Shown here: one piece after another, positions 1-8,716 of the stretch
Layout: every line of letters begins with the position of its first letter
Numbering within the stretch: position 1 is the stretch's first letter
DNA from: Nakamurella multipartita DSM 44233
GTDB lineage: Bacteria; Actinomycetota; Actinomycetes; Mycobacteriales; Nakamurellaceae
Reading direction: 5' to 3'
Assembly (NCBI RefSeq): GCF_000024365.1
Contig: NC_013235.1
Span: forward strand, 5,766,001-5,830,000
Length of the DNA stretch: 64,000 bases
Notes under the pieces: model-generated
What the model saw: only the letters and a program-made list of their open reading frames with translations
What the model was told of the DNA's origin: nothing
Databases searched by the model: none
Position numbers and translations under genes: made by a program

Positions 1-2
1 GC

Positions 3-275
<273 letters not shown>

Positions 276-523
276 GACGGGATGAAGGCGGGCGACGTGA
301 TGTGCGTCTCGTCAGCCGCCCGGCCACCTGCGCCGATCGACCGCCGGATCCGCTGACGGGTCGGAAGGCGCCGCCGGGTCCGGTAGCGTGCCGGCCACTG
401 CTGCGCAATCGGGAGCCATCGGGGGGCACCGGCGCGGCCGTCGTGCGTCTGAGCACGGGCCGGACGAATCGTGGGAATCCCGGATTCGGCCGTGCCACCA
501 TGGATCAACGCTTGGGGGCGCCG

Positions 524-1951
524 ATGCGGACCACACGAACCACCGTCACCGCGGCGAAGGCCGCGTCCGTCGCCGTCCTGCTGGCGGTGCTGACCGCCTG
601 CAGCTCGGGCGGCGGGCTGCCGACCACCTCCAGCAGTGCCCCCACCTCGGCCAGCTCGGTCAGCTCGTCGGGGGTGGCCGACGTGTCCACCTCGGTCGCC
701 CCGGTCGCGGCGGCCGTCCAGGTCGCCGTCTCGGTGGCCGACGGGGCCGTGCACGCCCAGGTCAGTGCCGCCGACGGGACCGCGGTCGCCGGAGCGGTGG
801 CCTTCACCGTCGACGGGGCAGCTGCCGGCTCGGCGTCGGTGGCATCCGGGAGCGCCTCCGTGCCGCTGCCGGCCGGCCTCGCGGTCGGCGACCATGCGGT
901 GGCCGCCGCGTTCACCCCGGCCGCCGGGGCGCTGCTGCAACCGGCCCAGGGCACCGCCGGCTACACGGTGGCCAAGGCGGCGTCCACCGTCACCGCCGGC
1001 GTCGGCAAGGACAGCATCCGGTACGGCGACAGCGAGTCGTTCCAGATCACCGTGGCCGCGCCGGGCGTCGCCGACCTCACCGGGCACGTGGCCGTCTTGG
1101 ACGGTGCGACCGTGGTCGCCGAGGGCGACGTCGACGCCGCCGGCCAGGTGCGGCTCGACGTCTACAACACCGCCGATCCCGGCCCGAAGACCTACACCGC
1201 CCGCTACGACGGCAACGCCGCGGCCGAGGCGTCCACCGGCCAGTTCACCGTGACGACCACGCAGACCAACGTCGACATCGTCATTTCCTTCACCGACAAC
1301 CCCGCCCCCGGCGCGGACGTCGTGGTCACCGCGGACGTGGTCGGCACCCCGCAGAGCCCGAGCGGCCAGGCCACCATCTCCGTGGACGGCACGCAGATCG
1401 CGGCCGGCGCGGTAAACGAGAAGGGCATCATCACCGGCACCGCGTCGGCGGTGGCCGCCGGTGACCACACGGTCAGCGTGACCTACGCCGGCGACGTGCG
1501 GTTCGAGCCGAACACCGCGTCGGCGACGCTGACCGTCAAGGCCCCGGTGGCCAACCCCAATGCCGCCGGCGCGGCGGCCGCCCAGGCCAGCAACCCCTGC
1601 CCGGCCAGCGCATCGGCCTGCGTCGACTTGGCCAACACCCAGGCCTGGCTGCAGTCCGGCGGGCAGATCACCTACGGCCCGGTCTCGATCACCTCCGGCG
1701 CCGCCGGCTCGCGCACCCGGACCGGCACCTTCTCGGTGTTCTGGAAGGACAAGAACCACAAATCGTCGCTGTTCAACAACGCGCCGATGCCGAATTCGGT
1801 GTTCTTCGACGGCGACATCGCCTTCCACCAGGGCAGCCTGTACGACCAGTCCAACGGCTGCATCCACCTGTCCTGGGACGCCTCGGCGACGTTCTTCAGC
1901 ACCCTGTCGGTCGGCGACCAGGTCTACGTCTGGGGCGCGCCGCCGTACTGA
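524..1951 (+). CDS. L,D-transpeptidase lipoprotein with Ig-like repeats
   Basis: Predicted peptidoglycan-crosslinking enzyme of 475 residues, anchored outside the membrane. The chosen ATG gives a clean lipoprotein signal: positively charged start, hydrophobic core and lipobox LTAC with Cys26. An in-frame ATG at 500 and longer forms would bury the signal. A Ser/Thr/Ala-rich linker is followed by about four Ig-like beta domains (roughly residues 60-345, each ending in a YTV- or TLTVK-like strand). The C-terminal YkuD domain (about 370-475) has AFHQGSLYDQSNGCIHLSWD with nucleophile Cys446. The common SHGC signature reads SNGC here, with a His two residues after the Cys. Family knowledge: forms 3-3 crosslinks by cleaving tetrapeptide stems, and is inhibited by carbapenems. 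It is monocistronic and ends in a convergent hairpin. Confidence 0.88.
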   Translation: MRTTRTTVTAAKAASVAVLLAVLTACSSGGGLPTTSSSAPTSASSVSSSGVADVSTSVAPVAAAVQVAVSVADGAVHAQVSAADGTAVAGAVAFTVDGAAAGSASVASGSASVPLPAGLAVGDHAVAAAFTPAAGALLQPAQGTAGYTVAKAASTVTAGVGKDSIRYGDSESFQITVAAPGVADLTGHVAVLDGATVVAEGDVDAAGQVRLDVYNTADPGPKTYTARYDGNAAAEASTGQFTVTTTQTNVDIVISFTDNPAPGADVVVTADVVGTPQSPSGQATISVDGTQIAAGAVNEKGIITGTASAVAAGDHTVSVTYAGDVRFEPNTASATLTVKAPVANPNAAGAAAAQASNPCPASASACVDLANTQAWLQSGGQITYGPVSITSGAAGSRTRTGTFSVFWKDKNHKSSLFNNAPMPNSVFFDGDIAFHQGSLYDQSNGCIHLSWDASATFFSTLSVGDQVYVWGAPPY

Positions 1952-2035
1952 TCGGACCCGCCGCCCTGCGCTGTCCCCCTGCCCCGCCGTCCCCCGGCCC
2001 GCTTGTCGCGCCGACCCCCGGCCCGCTCGTCGCGC

Positions 2036-2092
2036 CGACTTGCCCCACACGCACCGCTGACGTCCGCGCAGCGGTGCGCGTGGGGCAAGTCG
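2036..2092. terminator. Bidirectional hairpin between converging genes
   Basis: 24-base arms (CGACTTGCCCCAC... and its complement) match with a single mismatch around a nine-base loop. It lies between the stop of the transpeptidase gene and the stop of cbiO on the other strand, so it probably terminates both. There is no U-tract, as usual in high-GC actinobacteria. Confidence 0.7.
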
Positions 2093-2130
2093 GCGGATGG
2101 GGGCGTGCGTGGGCGTGGGGTAGGTGCGGC

Positions 2131-2871
2131 TCAGGGCAGGACGTAGCCGTAGGGCAGCTCGAGCCGGTGCGCGGCCAGCAGCTCGGCGTCGCCCAGGATC
2201 TGCTCGGTGGGCCCGTCGGCGACGATCCGGCCGCCGTCCATGATCACCGAGCGCGGGCACAGCTGCAGCGCGTAGAGCAGGTCGTGGGTGACGATCAGCG
2301 TGGTCAGCCCGAGCGAGAGCACGATGTCGGCGAACTCGCGGCGGGCCACCGGATCCAGGTTGGACGAGGGCTCGTCGAGCACCAGGATCGACGGGTCCAT
2401 CGAGAGCACCGTGCTGGCCGCCACCCGGCGTCGCTGGCCGAAGCTCAGATGGTGCGGCGCCCGGTCGGCCGCGCCGCTCATGCCGGTCAGGGCGAGCGCC
2501 CGGTCGACCCGAGCGGCCAGCTCGGCGTCCCGGTAGCCCAGGTTGATCGGGCCGAAGGCCACGTCGTCGCGCACGGTGGGCATGAACAGCTGGTCGTCGG
2601 GGTCCTGGAAGACGATGCCGACCCGGCGCCGGATTTCCCGCAGCGTCGGCTTGCCGACGCTCAGGCCGTCCACGGTCACCGAGCCGGCCCCCGCGGTCAG
2701 CGTGCCGTTCAGGTGCAGCACCAGGGTCGTCTTGCCGGCCCCATTGGGCCCGAGGATGGCCACCCGCTCCCCCGCGGCGACGTCCAGGTTGACCCCGAAC
2801 AGCGCCTGCCGGCCGTCCGGATAGGCGAAGGCCAGCTCCCGGACCTGCAGCGTCCCGGCCGGCCCGCTCAT
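2131..2871 (-). CDS. cbiO: Cobalt/nickel ECF transporter ATPase CbiO
   Basis: ATP-binding subunit of an energy-coupling-factor metal importer, 246 residues, full length. Walker A is GPNGAGKTT (about residue 40), the signature is LSFGQRRR, and Walker B with catalytic Glu is ILVLDEPSS. The FQDPDDQLF Q-loop is typical of the ECF ATPase class. Its start overlaps the cbiQ stop by four bases (ATGA), so it is the last gene of cbiMNQO. ATP hydrolysis here powers toppling of the CbiM/CbiQ membrane unit to bring in Co2+ or Ni2+. The metal cannot be decided from this subunit. Confidence 0.93.
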   Translation of the reverse strand: MSGPAGTLQVRELAFAYPDGRQALFGVNLDVAAGERVAILGPNGAGKTTLVLHLNGTLTAGAGSVTVDGLSVGKPTLREIRRRVGIVFQDPDDQLFMPTVRDDVAFGPINLGYRDAELAARVDRALALTGMSGAADRAPHHLSFGQRRRVAASTVLSMDPSILVLDEPSSNLDPVARREFADIVLSLGLTTLIVTHDLLYALQLCPRSVIMDGGRIVADGPTEQILGDAELLAAHRLELPYGYVLP

Positions 2872-3638
2872 CCGACCGTCAGCGCGGCGGCGCAGACCAC
2901 GGCCGCGGCCGCCGGCACGGACAGGGCTCGGGCCCAGGACCGCCGCGGCGCCTGCTGACCCGCGCGGGCGACCGGCCCGAAGCCGTACCCGCGGGCCAGC
3001 ATGGCCACGTACACCCGCTCGCCCCGCTCGTAGGACCGGACGAACAACGCACCGGCGGTCTGGGCCAGCCCGCGGACCTGCCAGAGCCAGCGGGGATCGT
3101 CACCCCGGGAGACCCGGGCGATGCGCATCCGGGCCAGGTCGGCGGCGAGCACCTCGCCGTAGCGGATCATGAACGTCGCGATGGCCACCAACGCCGCCGG
3201 CACCCGCAGCCGCTCCAGCGCCCGCAGCAGGTCCGGAACCGTGGTGGTGGCGGTCAGCAGGGCCGACGCGGCGACGCCGAGCGTGCCCTTGACCGCGATG
3301 TTCCACGCCCCCCACAGTCCCGGCTCGGACAGCAGCAGCGGACCGACCTGCACGTAGGGGGCGGTGCCGACGAACGGCAGGAAGACCGCGAACAGCAGGA
3401 ACGGCACCTCGACCAGGCAGCGGCGGGCCCACCGGCGCAGCGACACCCGGGCGGCCAGGGCCACGATCAGCAGGATCACCGCGTCCACCGCGAACGCCCA
3501 GAACGCCTCCCGCGGGGTCGCCACCACCGCGAACACGAACAGCACGGTCGCGACGACCTTGCACTGCGGAGCCAGCCGGTGCACCCCGGAGTCGTGGTGC
3601 ACGAACAGCACGTGGGTGTGGCCGTGCCCGCCGCCCAT
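2868..3638 (-). CDS. cbiQ: ECF metal transporter transmembrane protein CbiQ
   Basis: Membrane coupling (T) component of the cobalt/nickel importer, about 256 residues from the ATG chosen here. That ATG lies five bases after the cbiN stop, and its product begins MGGGHGHTHVLFVHHDSG. This His-rich start, followed by an LAPQCK segment, is typical of CbiQ. Longer in-frame versions read into cbiN and are unlikely. Several hydrophobic helices are visible (VVATVLFVFAVVA, AVILLIVALAARV, VPFLLFAVFLPFVG). The cytoplasmic ATPase-coupling loops contain Arg-rich segments such as RMRIARVSRGDD and SYERGERVYVAMLARGYG. The N-terminal histidines may help capture metal. Confidence 0.9.
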   Translation of the reverse strand: MGGGHGHTHVLFVHHDSGVHRLAPQCKVVATVLFVFAVVATPREAFWAFAVDAVILLIVALAARVSLRRWARRCLVEVPFLLFAVFLPFVGTAPYVQVGPLLLSEPGLWGAWNIAVKGTLGVAASALLTATTTVPDLLRALERLRVPAALVAIATFMIRYGEVLAADLARMRIARVSRGDDPRWLWQVRGLAQTAGALFVRSYERGERVYVAMLARGYGFGPVARAGQQAPRRSWARALSVPAAAAVVCAAALTVG

Positions 3639-3643
3639 GCCGG

Positions 3644-3979
3644 TCAGTCCCGCGCGGCGGACGTGCGTGCGACCGAGCGGCGGCGCGACCAGCGGATCGC
3701 GACCAGCAGCCCCGCCCCGAGGGCGAAGCACAGCAGCACCCCGATGACCCCGGACAGGCCGGTGGACAGCGCGCCGTGGTCGACGCCGCTCACCGAGTAG
3801 TCGGCCAGCGGGCTGCCCCCGGTCGCATGTTCGGTGGCGTTCTCGGCGAAGCCCTGGTCCAGCGCGACCCGCTCCAAGCCGTCCGGCTCGGAGCTGGCCC
3901 AGGGGCTGACCGCGAACGCCAGCAGCAACGCCAGCGCGAGGCCGCCGGCGATGAACAGGCCGATCGACCGGCGGCTCAT
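3644..3979 (-). CDS. cbiN: CbiN/NikN-type PDGLE protein of the metal transporter
   Basis: Small membrane subunit of 111 residues. One N-terminal helix (LFIAGGLALALLLAFAVSPW), an extracytoplasmic loop containing the diagnostic PDGLERVA motif, then a second helix near the C terminus (GVIGVLLCFALGAGLLVAI). This is the PDGLE (CbiN/NikN) layout. These proteins assist CbiM in metal capture. The start ATG overlaps the cbiM stop by four bases, giving translational coupling, and the next gene cbiQ begins five bases after its stop. A longer in-frame reading into cbiM is a shadow. Confidence 0.88.
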   Translation of the reverse strand: MSRRSIGLFIAGGLALALLLAFAVSPWASSEPDGLERVALDQGFAENATEHATGGSPLADYSVSGVDHGALSTGLSGVIGVLLCFALGAGLLVAIRWSRRRSVARTSAARD

Positions 3980-4665
3980 GACGGCTGCCCGGCCGGATCG
4001 CCGGTGACCAGGGCGGCGCGCAGGTCCTGCGCGCCGTAGACCAGGTCGGGCCGGGTGGCCATCACCGCACCGACGGTCAGGCCGGTGATCACCGCCTCGC
4101 CGATGCCGATCAGCATGTGCACTCCGATCATGGCCACCGCGACGGTGCCGGTCGACGCGCCGCCCGTCCCGCCGATCGCGTAATACCCGACGAAGACGAT
4201 CGATGCGGCGACCACCCCGCACCAGCCGGCCCCGCCGGCGGCCAGGGTGACGCCCGTCCTGGAGCGGGGCAGCACCAGGCGCAGCAGCCGGAAGATGCCG
4301 TAGCCGACGAAGCAGGTGGTGTAGCCCATCAGGATGATGTTCAGGCCCAGCGCGGTCAGGCCGCCGTCGGCGAAGACCAGCGCCTGCACGATGAACACCA
4401 CCGACATGGCCAGGCTGCCGACCCACGGACCGACCAGCACGGCGGCCAGACAGCCGCCGAGCAGATGCCCGCTGGTGCCGCCGGCAACCGGAAAGTTGAG
4501 CATCTGCAGGGCGAAGATGAAGGCCGCGACCAGGCCGGCCAGCGGCAGCTGCCGGTCGTCCAGCGCGTCGCCCGCCTTCTTGATCGACACCGCGATCAGA
4601 CCGGCCGCCAGCACCCCGCCGACGATGGACGTCGGCGCGTTGATGAACCCGTCGGGGATGTGCAT
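3976..4665 (-). CDS. cbiM: Cobalt/nickel ECF substrate-specificity protein CbiM
   Basis: Substrate-binding membrane component, 229 residues. It starts MHIPDGFINAPTS. The conserved N-terminal Met-His-Ile-Pro-Asp-Gly positions His2 as a ligand buried in the metal site in structurally studied CbiM/NikM proteins. Seven or so hydrophobic helices follow, with the family motif GGTSGHLLGG near residue 80. It is first in the cbiMNQO operon, transcribed away from an ArsR-family sensor gene, with an 8-bp palindrome 51 bases before this ATG. Nickel and cobalt types cannot be separated by eye, and the NmtR-like regulator fits either metal. Confidence 0.93.
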   Translation of the reverse strand: MHIPDGFINAPTSIVGGVLAAGLIAVSIKKAGDALDDRQLPLAGLVAAFIFALQMLNFPVAGGTSGHLLGGCLAAVLVGPWVGSLAMSVVFIVQALVFADGGLTALGLNIILMGYTTCFVGYGIFRLLRLVLPRSRTGVTLAAGGAGWCGVVAASIVFVGYYAIGGTGGASTGTVAVAMIGVHMLIGIGEAVITGLTVGAVMATRPDLVYGAQDLRAALVTGDPAGQPS

Positions 4666-4715
4666 CCCGCCTCCTCGGCGCTGCTGGGCCGGACGAACCA
4701 GCCGATCATAGACCC

Positions 4716-4739
4716 ACGTCTGATCATCGGCTCAGACGT
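4716..4739. promoter_or_regulatory. Candidate metal-sensor operator (8-8-8 palindrome)
   Basis: ACGTCTGA, an eight-base spacer, then TCAGACGT: perfect inverted arms in the 185-bp region between cbiM and the divergent arsR gene. Position and symmetry fit an ArsR/SmtB repressor site controlling both units. An overlapping shorter repeat (AGAC-N4-GTCT, 4710-4721) extends the footprint towards cbiM. Confidence 0.55.
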
Positions 4740-4761
4740 TCCGATTTCGCTGACGACCTCC

Positions 4762-4825
4762 GATCGAGGGGCCACTTGCGGACCTTTGCCCGGCCCAAGG
4801 AACGACCGAATGTGGCCCCTCGATC
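4762..4825. repeat. Dispersed palindromic element, copy 1
   Basis: 14-base perfect arms (GATCGAGGGGCCAC and complement) enclose about 36 bases. The reverse complement aligns over its whole length, with few differences and one single-base gap, to the element at 63478-63539. It is therefore a repeated hairpin family and not a gene-specific terminator. It lies between the candidate operator and the arsR start, so it may also affect arsR transcription. Confidence 0.7.
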
Positions 4826-4850
4826 CGGGCCGGGCTGACAGACTGGAGCG

Positions 4851-5192
4851 GTGGACACACCGACCGCGGACCCCGGCCACACCCTCGGGGCGGCCGATCC
4901 CGGAGTGATCGACGACTGGGCCGAGCTGTTCCAGGCCCTGTCGGACACGAACCGGCTGCGCATCCTGCTGGCCGTGCACCACGCCCCGGGGATGAACGTC
5001 ACCGACCTGGCCGACACCGTCGGGATGACCGCCAACGCGACCTCGCACGCGCTGGCCGCGCTGCGGGTGCGGGGCATCGTGCGGGCCGAGCGGTCGGGTC
5101 GCGAGCGCCGGTGGAGCATCGCCAGCGACGAGATCCACACGCTGCTGCACCAGGTCGGCGCCACCCACTCGCCGCTGCACCCCGAACACTGA
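4851..5192 (+). CDS. ArsR/SmtB-family metal-sensing repressor (NmtR-like)
   Basis: Winged-helix repressor of 113 residues. The core is a standard ArsR fold: LFQALSDTNRLRILLAV helix, then the recognition helix around TANATSHALAALRVRGIV, and the wing with RSGRERRWSI. The C-terminal helix and tail carry Asp93, His96, His100, His106, His110 and His113 (ending HSPLHPEH). This distribution resembles the alpha-5 metal site plus His-rich tail of mycobacterial NmtR, a nickel/cobalt sensor. It is transcribed away from cbiMNQO, so the natural inference is metal-responsive control of that importer. The GTG start opens the first sensible N terminus. Confidence 0.85.
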   Translation: MDTPTADPGHTLGAADPGVIDDWAELFQALSDTNRLRILLAVHHAPGMNVTDLADTVGMTANATSHALAALRVRGIVRAERSGRERRWSIASDEIHTLLHQVGATHSPLHPEH

Positions 5193-5275
5193 CCGCGATG
5201 GTCGAGGCCGGAATTCGGCGTCCGATCGGGCCCATCCGGGGGTCCGGCGGCTCCGAACAACCCCCGGGCGGAGCT

Positions 5276-5316
5276 GGTTCCCGACCGCGGTCAGAGGGGT
5301 TCGCCGGTCGGGAACC
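5276..5316 (+). terminator. Hairpin after the arsR gene
   Basis: GGTTCCCGACCG and CGGTCGGGAACC form perfect 12-base arms around a 17-base loop. It lies 84 bases past the arsR stop and 64 bases before the next start, so it is the probable terminator of the regulator transcript. Confidence 0.55.
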
Positions 5317-5379
5317 GGTTGCCGGCCGACCGGCGGAGCACCCCGAGCTCTCGATGGCCCCAGCAGGAAAGGCGGATCG

Positions 5380-6264
5380 GTGATGAATGGCTTCCTGATC
5401 GTCACCGCGGCCGCGTTGGCGACCGCCGCGGCGGTGATGGCGGTGTCCTTCCTGGCCGGGCGGGTGACCGGCAAGTACTCGGTGATCGACGCGGCCTGGG
5501 GGCCGGGGTTCGCGGCGATCGCGCTGGTGACTTTCGTCGTTTCGGGCCTGGTCGCGGGCTCGTCCGCCGGCCAGAGCCCGGGCGATGGCACGCTGCGCCT
5601 GCTGGTGCTGGGCATGGTGGTGGTGTGGGGGCTGCGGCTGGGGACTTACATCCTGATCCGCAACCACGGCAAGCCCGAGGATCCGCGGTACGCCGAGATG
5701 CTGGCCGATGCCGGTGGACCCGGCGTGATCGTGCGCAAGGTGCAACTGCCCCAGGGCGTGACCATGTGGTTCGTCTCGCTGCCGGTGCAGGTGGCGATGG
5801 TGCTGCCGGGGCCGGCCGGACCGATCATCTGGGTCGGGTTGGCCGTGTACCTGGTCGGCCTGGTCTTCGAGACCGTCGGGGACGCCCAGCTGGCCGCCTT
5901 CACCCGCGACCCGGCCAACAAGGGCAAGCTGATGGACCGCGGCCTGTGGCGCTACACCCGGCACCCGAACTACTTCGGCGACGCCTGCGTCTGGGTCGGC
6001 ATCTTCCTGACCGTGACCTGGTCCTGGTGGGGTTGGCTGACGGTGCTCTCACCCGCGCTGATGATCTGGCTGCTGGTGGCCAAGACCGGCAAGGCGCTCA
6101 CCGAGCGGCGGATGAGCCAGTCCCGCCCCGGCTACGCCGACTACGTCGCCCGCACCTCGGGGTTCGTGCCCTGGCCGCCGCGGCGGTCCTCGTCCGGCCC
6201 GTCCGGAGGCCCGTCCGGCTCGTCCGGCGGTTCGGCGGGCAGCACGGTGGCCAACCAGTCGTAG
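5380..6264 (+). CDS. DUF1295 / steroid 5-alpha-reductase-like membrane protein
   Basis: Integral membrane protein of 294 residues related to isoprenylcysteine methyltransferases and steroid 5-alpha reductases. Early helices hold VIDAAWGPGFA. The C-terminal NAD(P)H/substrate segment has GLWRYTRHPNYFGDACVWVG (about residues 187-206), the family signature. Its true substrate is unknown. A ribosome site AGGAAAGG precedes the GTG; the ATG three bases later is an equal alternative. Conservation normally ends near GFVPWPP, but here about 33 Ser/Gly-rich residues follow, encoded opposite the end of the next gene (124-base convergent overlap). Confidence 0.8.
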   Translation: MMNGFLIVTAAALATAAAVMAVSFLAGRVTGKYSVIDAAWGPGFAAIALVTFVVSGLVAGSSAGQSPGDGTLRLLVLGMVVVWGLRLGTYILIRNHGKPEDPRYAEMLADAGGPGVIVRKVQLPQGVTMWFVSLPVQVAMVLPGPAGPIIWVGLAVYLVGLVFETVGDAQLAAFTRDPANKGKLMDRGLWRYTRHPNYFGDACVWVGIFLTVTWSWWGWLTVLSPALMIWLLVAKTGKALTERRMSQSRPGYADYVARTSGFVPWPPRRSSSGPSGGPSGSSGGSAGSTVANQS

Positions 6265-7412
6265 ACGACCTGGTCCCAGACCCGCTGGCCGAGCCCGCCG
6301 CAATGGCCACCGGCGCCCTGCGCGGCGGTCAGCTCGACCAGGGTGGTGGGTGCGTGGGTCATCGCCGCGATCAGGGCCGGTCCCCCGCCCCCGACGAAAT
6401 CGCCCTCGCATTCGACGACCAGCGTGGGGCAGGCGATCCGATCGGCCACGTCGAGCAGGGTGTAGCGGCGCAGCTCGGTGAAGTAGGCGGAGACCTTGGT
6501 CAGCCCGTGCACGGCCAGCCGGGCCCCGAAGAACTCCCGCCGGTCGACGCTGACCCGCATCTGGGCGGCCACGATCAGCGGGGCGATCACCCCGGCCGGC
6601 CCCTGCGGGACCCGGGCGCCCAGGTCCGGCTGGGCCGGGTCGCACACCAGGGCCGCGATGCGGTGCTCGAACGCGGCCGCGCGCGGGGCCAGGTACCCGC
6701 CGAAGGAGCGGCCGATCAGCACCAGCCGATCGGCCCGCACGTCCGGCCGGGCGGCCACCAGGTCGACCACCGGGGTGAGCACGACCTCGAAGTCCGGCCG
6801 CATCCACAGCCGGTCCCGGTACAGCGCGGCGCCCTGACCCGGGCCCTCGAAGACCACCGCGTTGTAGCCGCGTTCCAGGGCTCCGGTGACGAAGACCAGA
6901 CCCTCCTCGGCGGTGGAGTCGTATCCGCAGGGGGCCAGCACCGTCGGCCGGGGCGCGCCGCTGCCGTCCGGGGCGAAGAAGTAGGCCTTGAGCGTCGTCC
7001 CCTGATAGGGCACGGCCAGCGTCTCGACGGGCGTGTCGAACAGCTCGACGGCGGCGGTGAACGCGCCGACCTGGGCGGCGTAGGCCCGGCGCAGGCTCGG
7101 ATCGTCCAGGTCCCGGCGCAGGAAGAAGTACGCCTGGCGGTAGTACTCGGCCGCCCGCAGGAACGCGCCGCGGGCCGACGCCCGGTCCTGCGCGGCGGCC
7201 GCGGCCTCCGCGCTCGCGCGGACCGCCTCGGCCCGACCGAACCAGGCGTTGTACCAGCGCTCGGGGTCCGGTTTGCCGATCTCCCGGGCCGTCGCGAACG
7301 CCTCGCCCAGGTCGGCCATGCCGGCGTAGGACGCCGACAGGGTGCGCTGGAACTGCCCGTCGTAGGTCTCCTGGCCGAACGCGACCGTCCCGGCCTTGCC
7401 CGATCGAGCCAT
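6141..7412 (-). CDS. Alpha/beta hydrolase (FrsA / pseudooxynicotine-hydrolase-like)
   Basis: 423-residue esterase-like protein. A helical N-terminal cap (about 1-130) precedes an alpha/beta core with nucleophile elbow GRSFGG (Ser236), probable acid Asp338 (ECEGDF) and His370 (GAGGHCGG). Oxyanion region APCGYDST lies near 160. This architecture matches the large-cap FrsA/DPNH group of C-C bond hydrolases or esterases; the substrate is unknown. The start lies two bases past the stop of the cyclopropane synthase gene, so the two are co-transcribed. The last ~35 residues are acidic/Pro-rich and lie antisense to the tail of the DUF1295 gene. Confidence 0.8.
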   Translation of the reverse strand: MARSGKAGTVAFGQETYDGQFQRTLSASYAGMADLGEAFATAREIGKPDPERWYNAWFGRAEAVRASAEAAAAAQDRASARGAFLRAAEYYRQAYFFLRRDLDDPSLRRAYAAQVGAFTAAVELFDTPVETLAVPYQGTTLKAYFFAPDGSGAPRPTVLAPCGYDSTAEEGLVFVTGALERGYNAVVFEGPGQGAALYRDRLWMRPDFEVVLTPVVDLVAARPDVRADRLVLIGRSFGGYLAPRAAAFEHRIAALVCDPAQPDLGARVPQGPAGVIAPLIVAAQMRVSVDRREFFGARLAVHGLTKVSAYFTELRRYTLLDVADRIACPTLVVECEGDFVGGGGPALIAAMTHAPTTLVELTAAQGAGGHCGGLGQRVWDQVVYDWLATVLPAEPPDEPDGPPDGPDEDRRGGQGTNPEVRAT

Positions 7413-7414
7413 GA

Positions 7415-8716
7415 TCAGTCCCGCTCCCAGGCCCGGCGGGTCGGCGGCATCCCGGACCGGCCCGGGGTGGCGCCGCCCTCGTCGGGCCGGCAGGCCAGGA
7501 TCTGGTCGACGCCCATCCGGTTCTGCTCGAAGGCCAGCCCGCCGCCGATCAGGTACAGCCGCCAGACGCGGGCGTTGACCTCACCGGTCATCGCCACCAC
7601 CTCCGCCCAGCGGTCCTCCAGGATCCGGAGCCAGGCCAGGGCCGTCCAGCCGTAGTGCTCGCGCAGCGCGTGCACGTCGCGGACCTCCAGCCCGGCCTCG
7701 CCGAGCATCGACACCGTGCTGCCGACCGGCTTCATGTGCATGTCCGGGGCGATGTAGGTCTCGATGAACGGGCCGCCACCGGCCTGGGTGCGACCGCGGG
7801 ACATCTGCTGCACCAGCGCCCGGCCGCCGGGCCGCAGCACGTCGTGCAGGATCCGGGCGAACACCGGGTACTCGTCGTCGCCGACGTGCTCGCCCATCTC
7901 GATGCTGGTCACGGCGTCGAAAGCGGCCCGGTCGGTGCCGCTGCCGATCAGCTCGCGGTAGTCGGCCAGCCGGACGGTGACCAGGTCGCTCAGGCCGGCC
8001 GCGGCGACCCGCTTGGCGACGAAGTCGTACTGCGCACGGGACAGGGTGACCCCGACCGAGCGGGTGCCGTAGTGCTCGGCGGCGTGGCAGATCAGCGAGC
8101 CCCAGCCGCAGCCGATGTCCAGGTGCCGCTGGCCGGGGCCGAGCCCCAGCTTGCGGCAGATCAAGTCCAGCTTGGCCCGTTGCGCGTCGTCCAGGTCCTG
8201 GTCCGGGCCCTGGGTGAAGTAGGCGCAGGAGTAGGCCATGGTCGGGCCGAGCAGAAGTTCGTAGAACTCGTTCGACAGGTCGTAGTGGTGGGCGATGGCG
8301 GCCCGATCCCGGTCCCGGGAGTGCTTGTCCCCGGACAGCAGCGCGTGGGCGCCGGGGCGGGGCGGGCGACGCCCGAGCGCCCCCAACCGGGCGGCGGCCA
8401 CCGCGAGCCGCGGGTAGTCCGTCAGCCGCAACCGCGGCCGGGCCAGGTCCCCCTGGCGGGTGGCCGCCCACACCGCGGACAACCCCGCCGCCAGATCACC
8501 CTCGACCTCCAAATCGCCGGCCAGGTACCCCTCGGCCAGGCCCAGTTCCCCGGGCGAATACACCAGCCGGCGCAACGCCCGCCGGCTGACCACCAGCGTC
8601 GGCGCCTCCGGCGGTCCGGTCTCGCTGCCGTCCCACGCCCGGATCCGGATGGGCAGCGGGCCGCCGAGCACATGCTCGGCGACCCCGGCGATGCGTTGCG
8701 CGGACGTGATCGGCAC
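7415..8716 (-). CDS. cfa: Cyclopropane-fatty-acyl-phospholipid synthase family methyltransferase
   Basis: S-adenosylmethionine-dependent enzyme that adds a methylene across double bonds of phospholipid acyl chains, 433 residues. The SAM site is HLDIGCGWGSLICHAAEHYG. Upstream lies the family motif HYDLSNEFYELLLGPTMAYSCAYF, here followed by a Gln/Asp-rich loop. The bicarbonate-site region SIEMGEHVG is present. The start is the GTG preceded by GGGGAGGT; a longer frame to 8842 is Pro/Arg-rich and lacks a ribosome site. It is followed at two bases by the alpha/beta hydrolase. Related methyltransferases make tuberculostearic or mycolic-acid modifications, so the exact product is open. Confidence 0.87.
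   Translation of the reverse strand: MPITSAQRIAGVAEHVLGGPLPIRIRAWDGSETGPPEAPTLVVSRRALRRLVYSPGELGLAEGYLAGDLEVEGDLAAGLSAVWAATRQGDLARPRLRLTDYPRLAVAAARLGALGRRPPRPGAHALLSGDKHSRDRDRAAIAHHYDLSNEFYELLLGPTMAYSCAYFTQGPDQDLDDAQRAKLDLICRKLGLGPGQRHLDIGCGWGSLICHAAEHYGTRSVGVTLSRAQYDFVAKRVAAAGLSDLVTVRLADYRELIGSGTDRAAFDAVTSIEMGEHVGDDEYPVFARILHDVLRPGGRALVQQMSRGRTQAGGGPFIETYIAPDMHMKPVGSTVSMLGEAGLEVRDVHALREHYGWTALAWLRILEDRWAEVVAMTGEVNARVWRLYLIGGGLAFEQNRMGVDQILACRPDEGGATPGRSGMPPTRRAWERD

Noticed and set aside
4666-4850. Possible cobalamin riboswitch upstream of cbiM
   Set aside because: The region is too short and contains only palindromes; no B12-box sequence is recognisable, and the adjacent ArsR sensor explains regulation.
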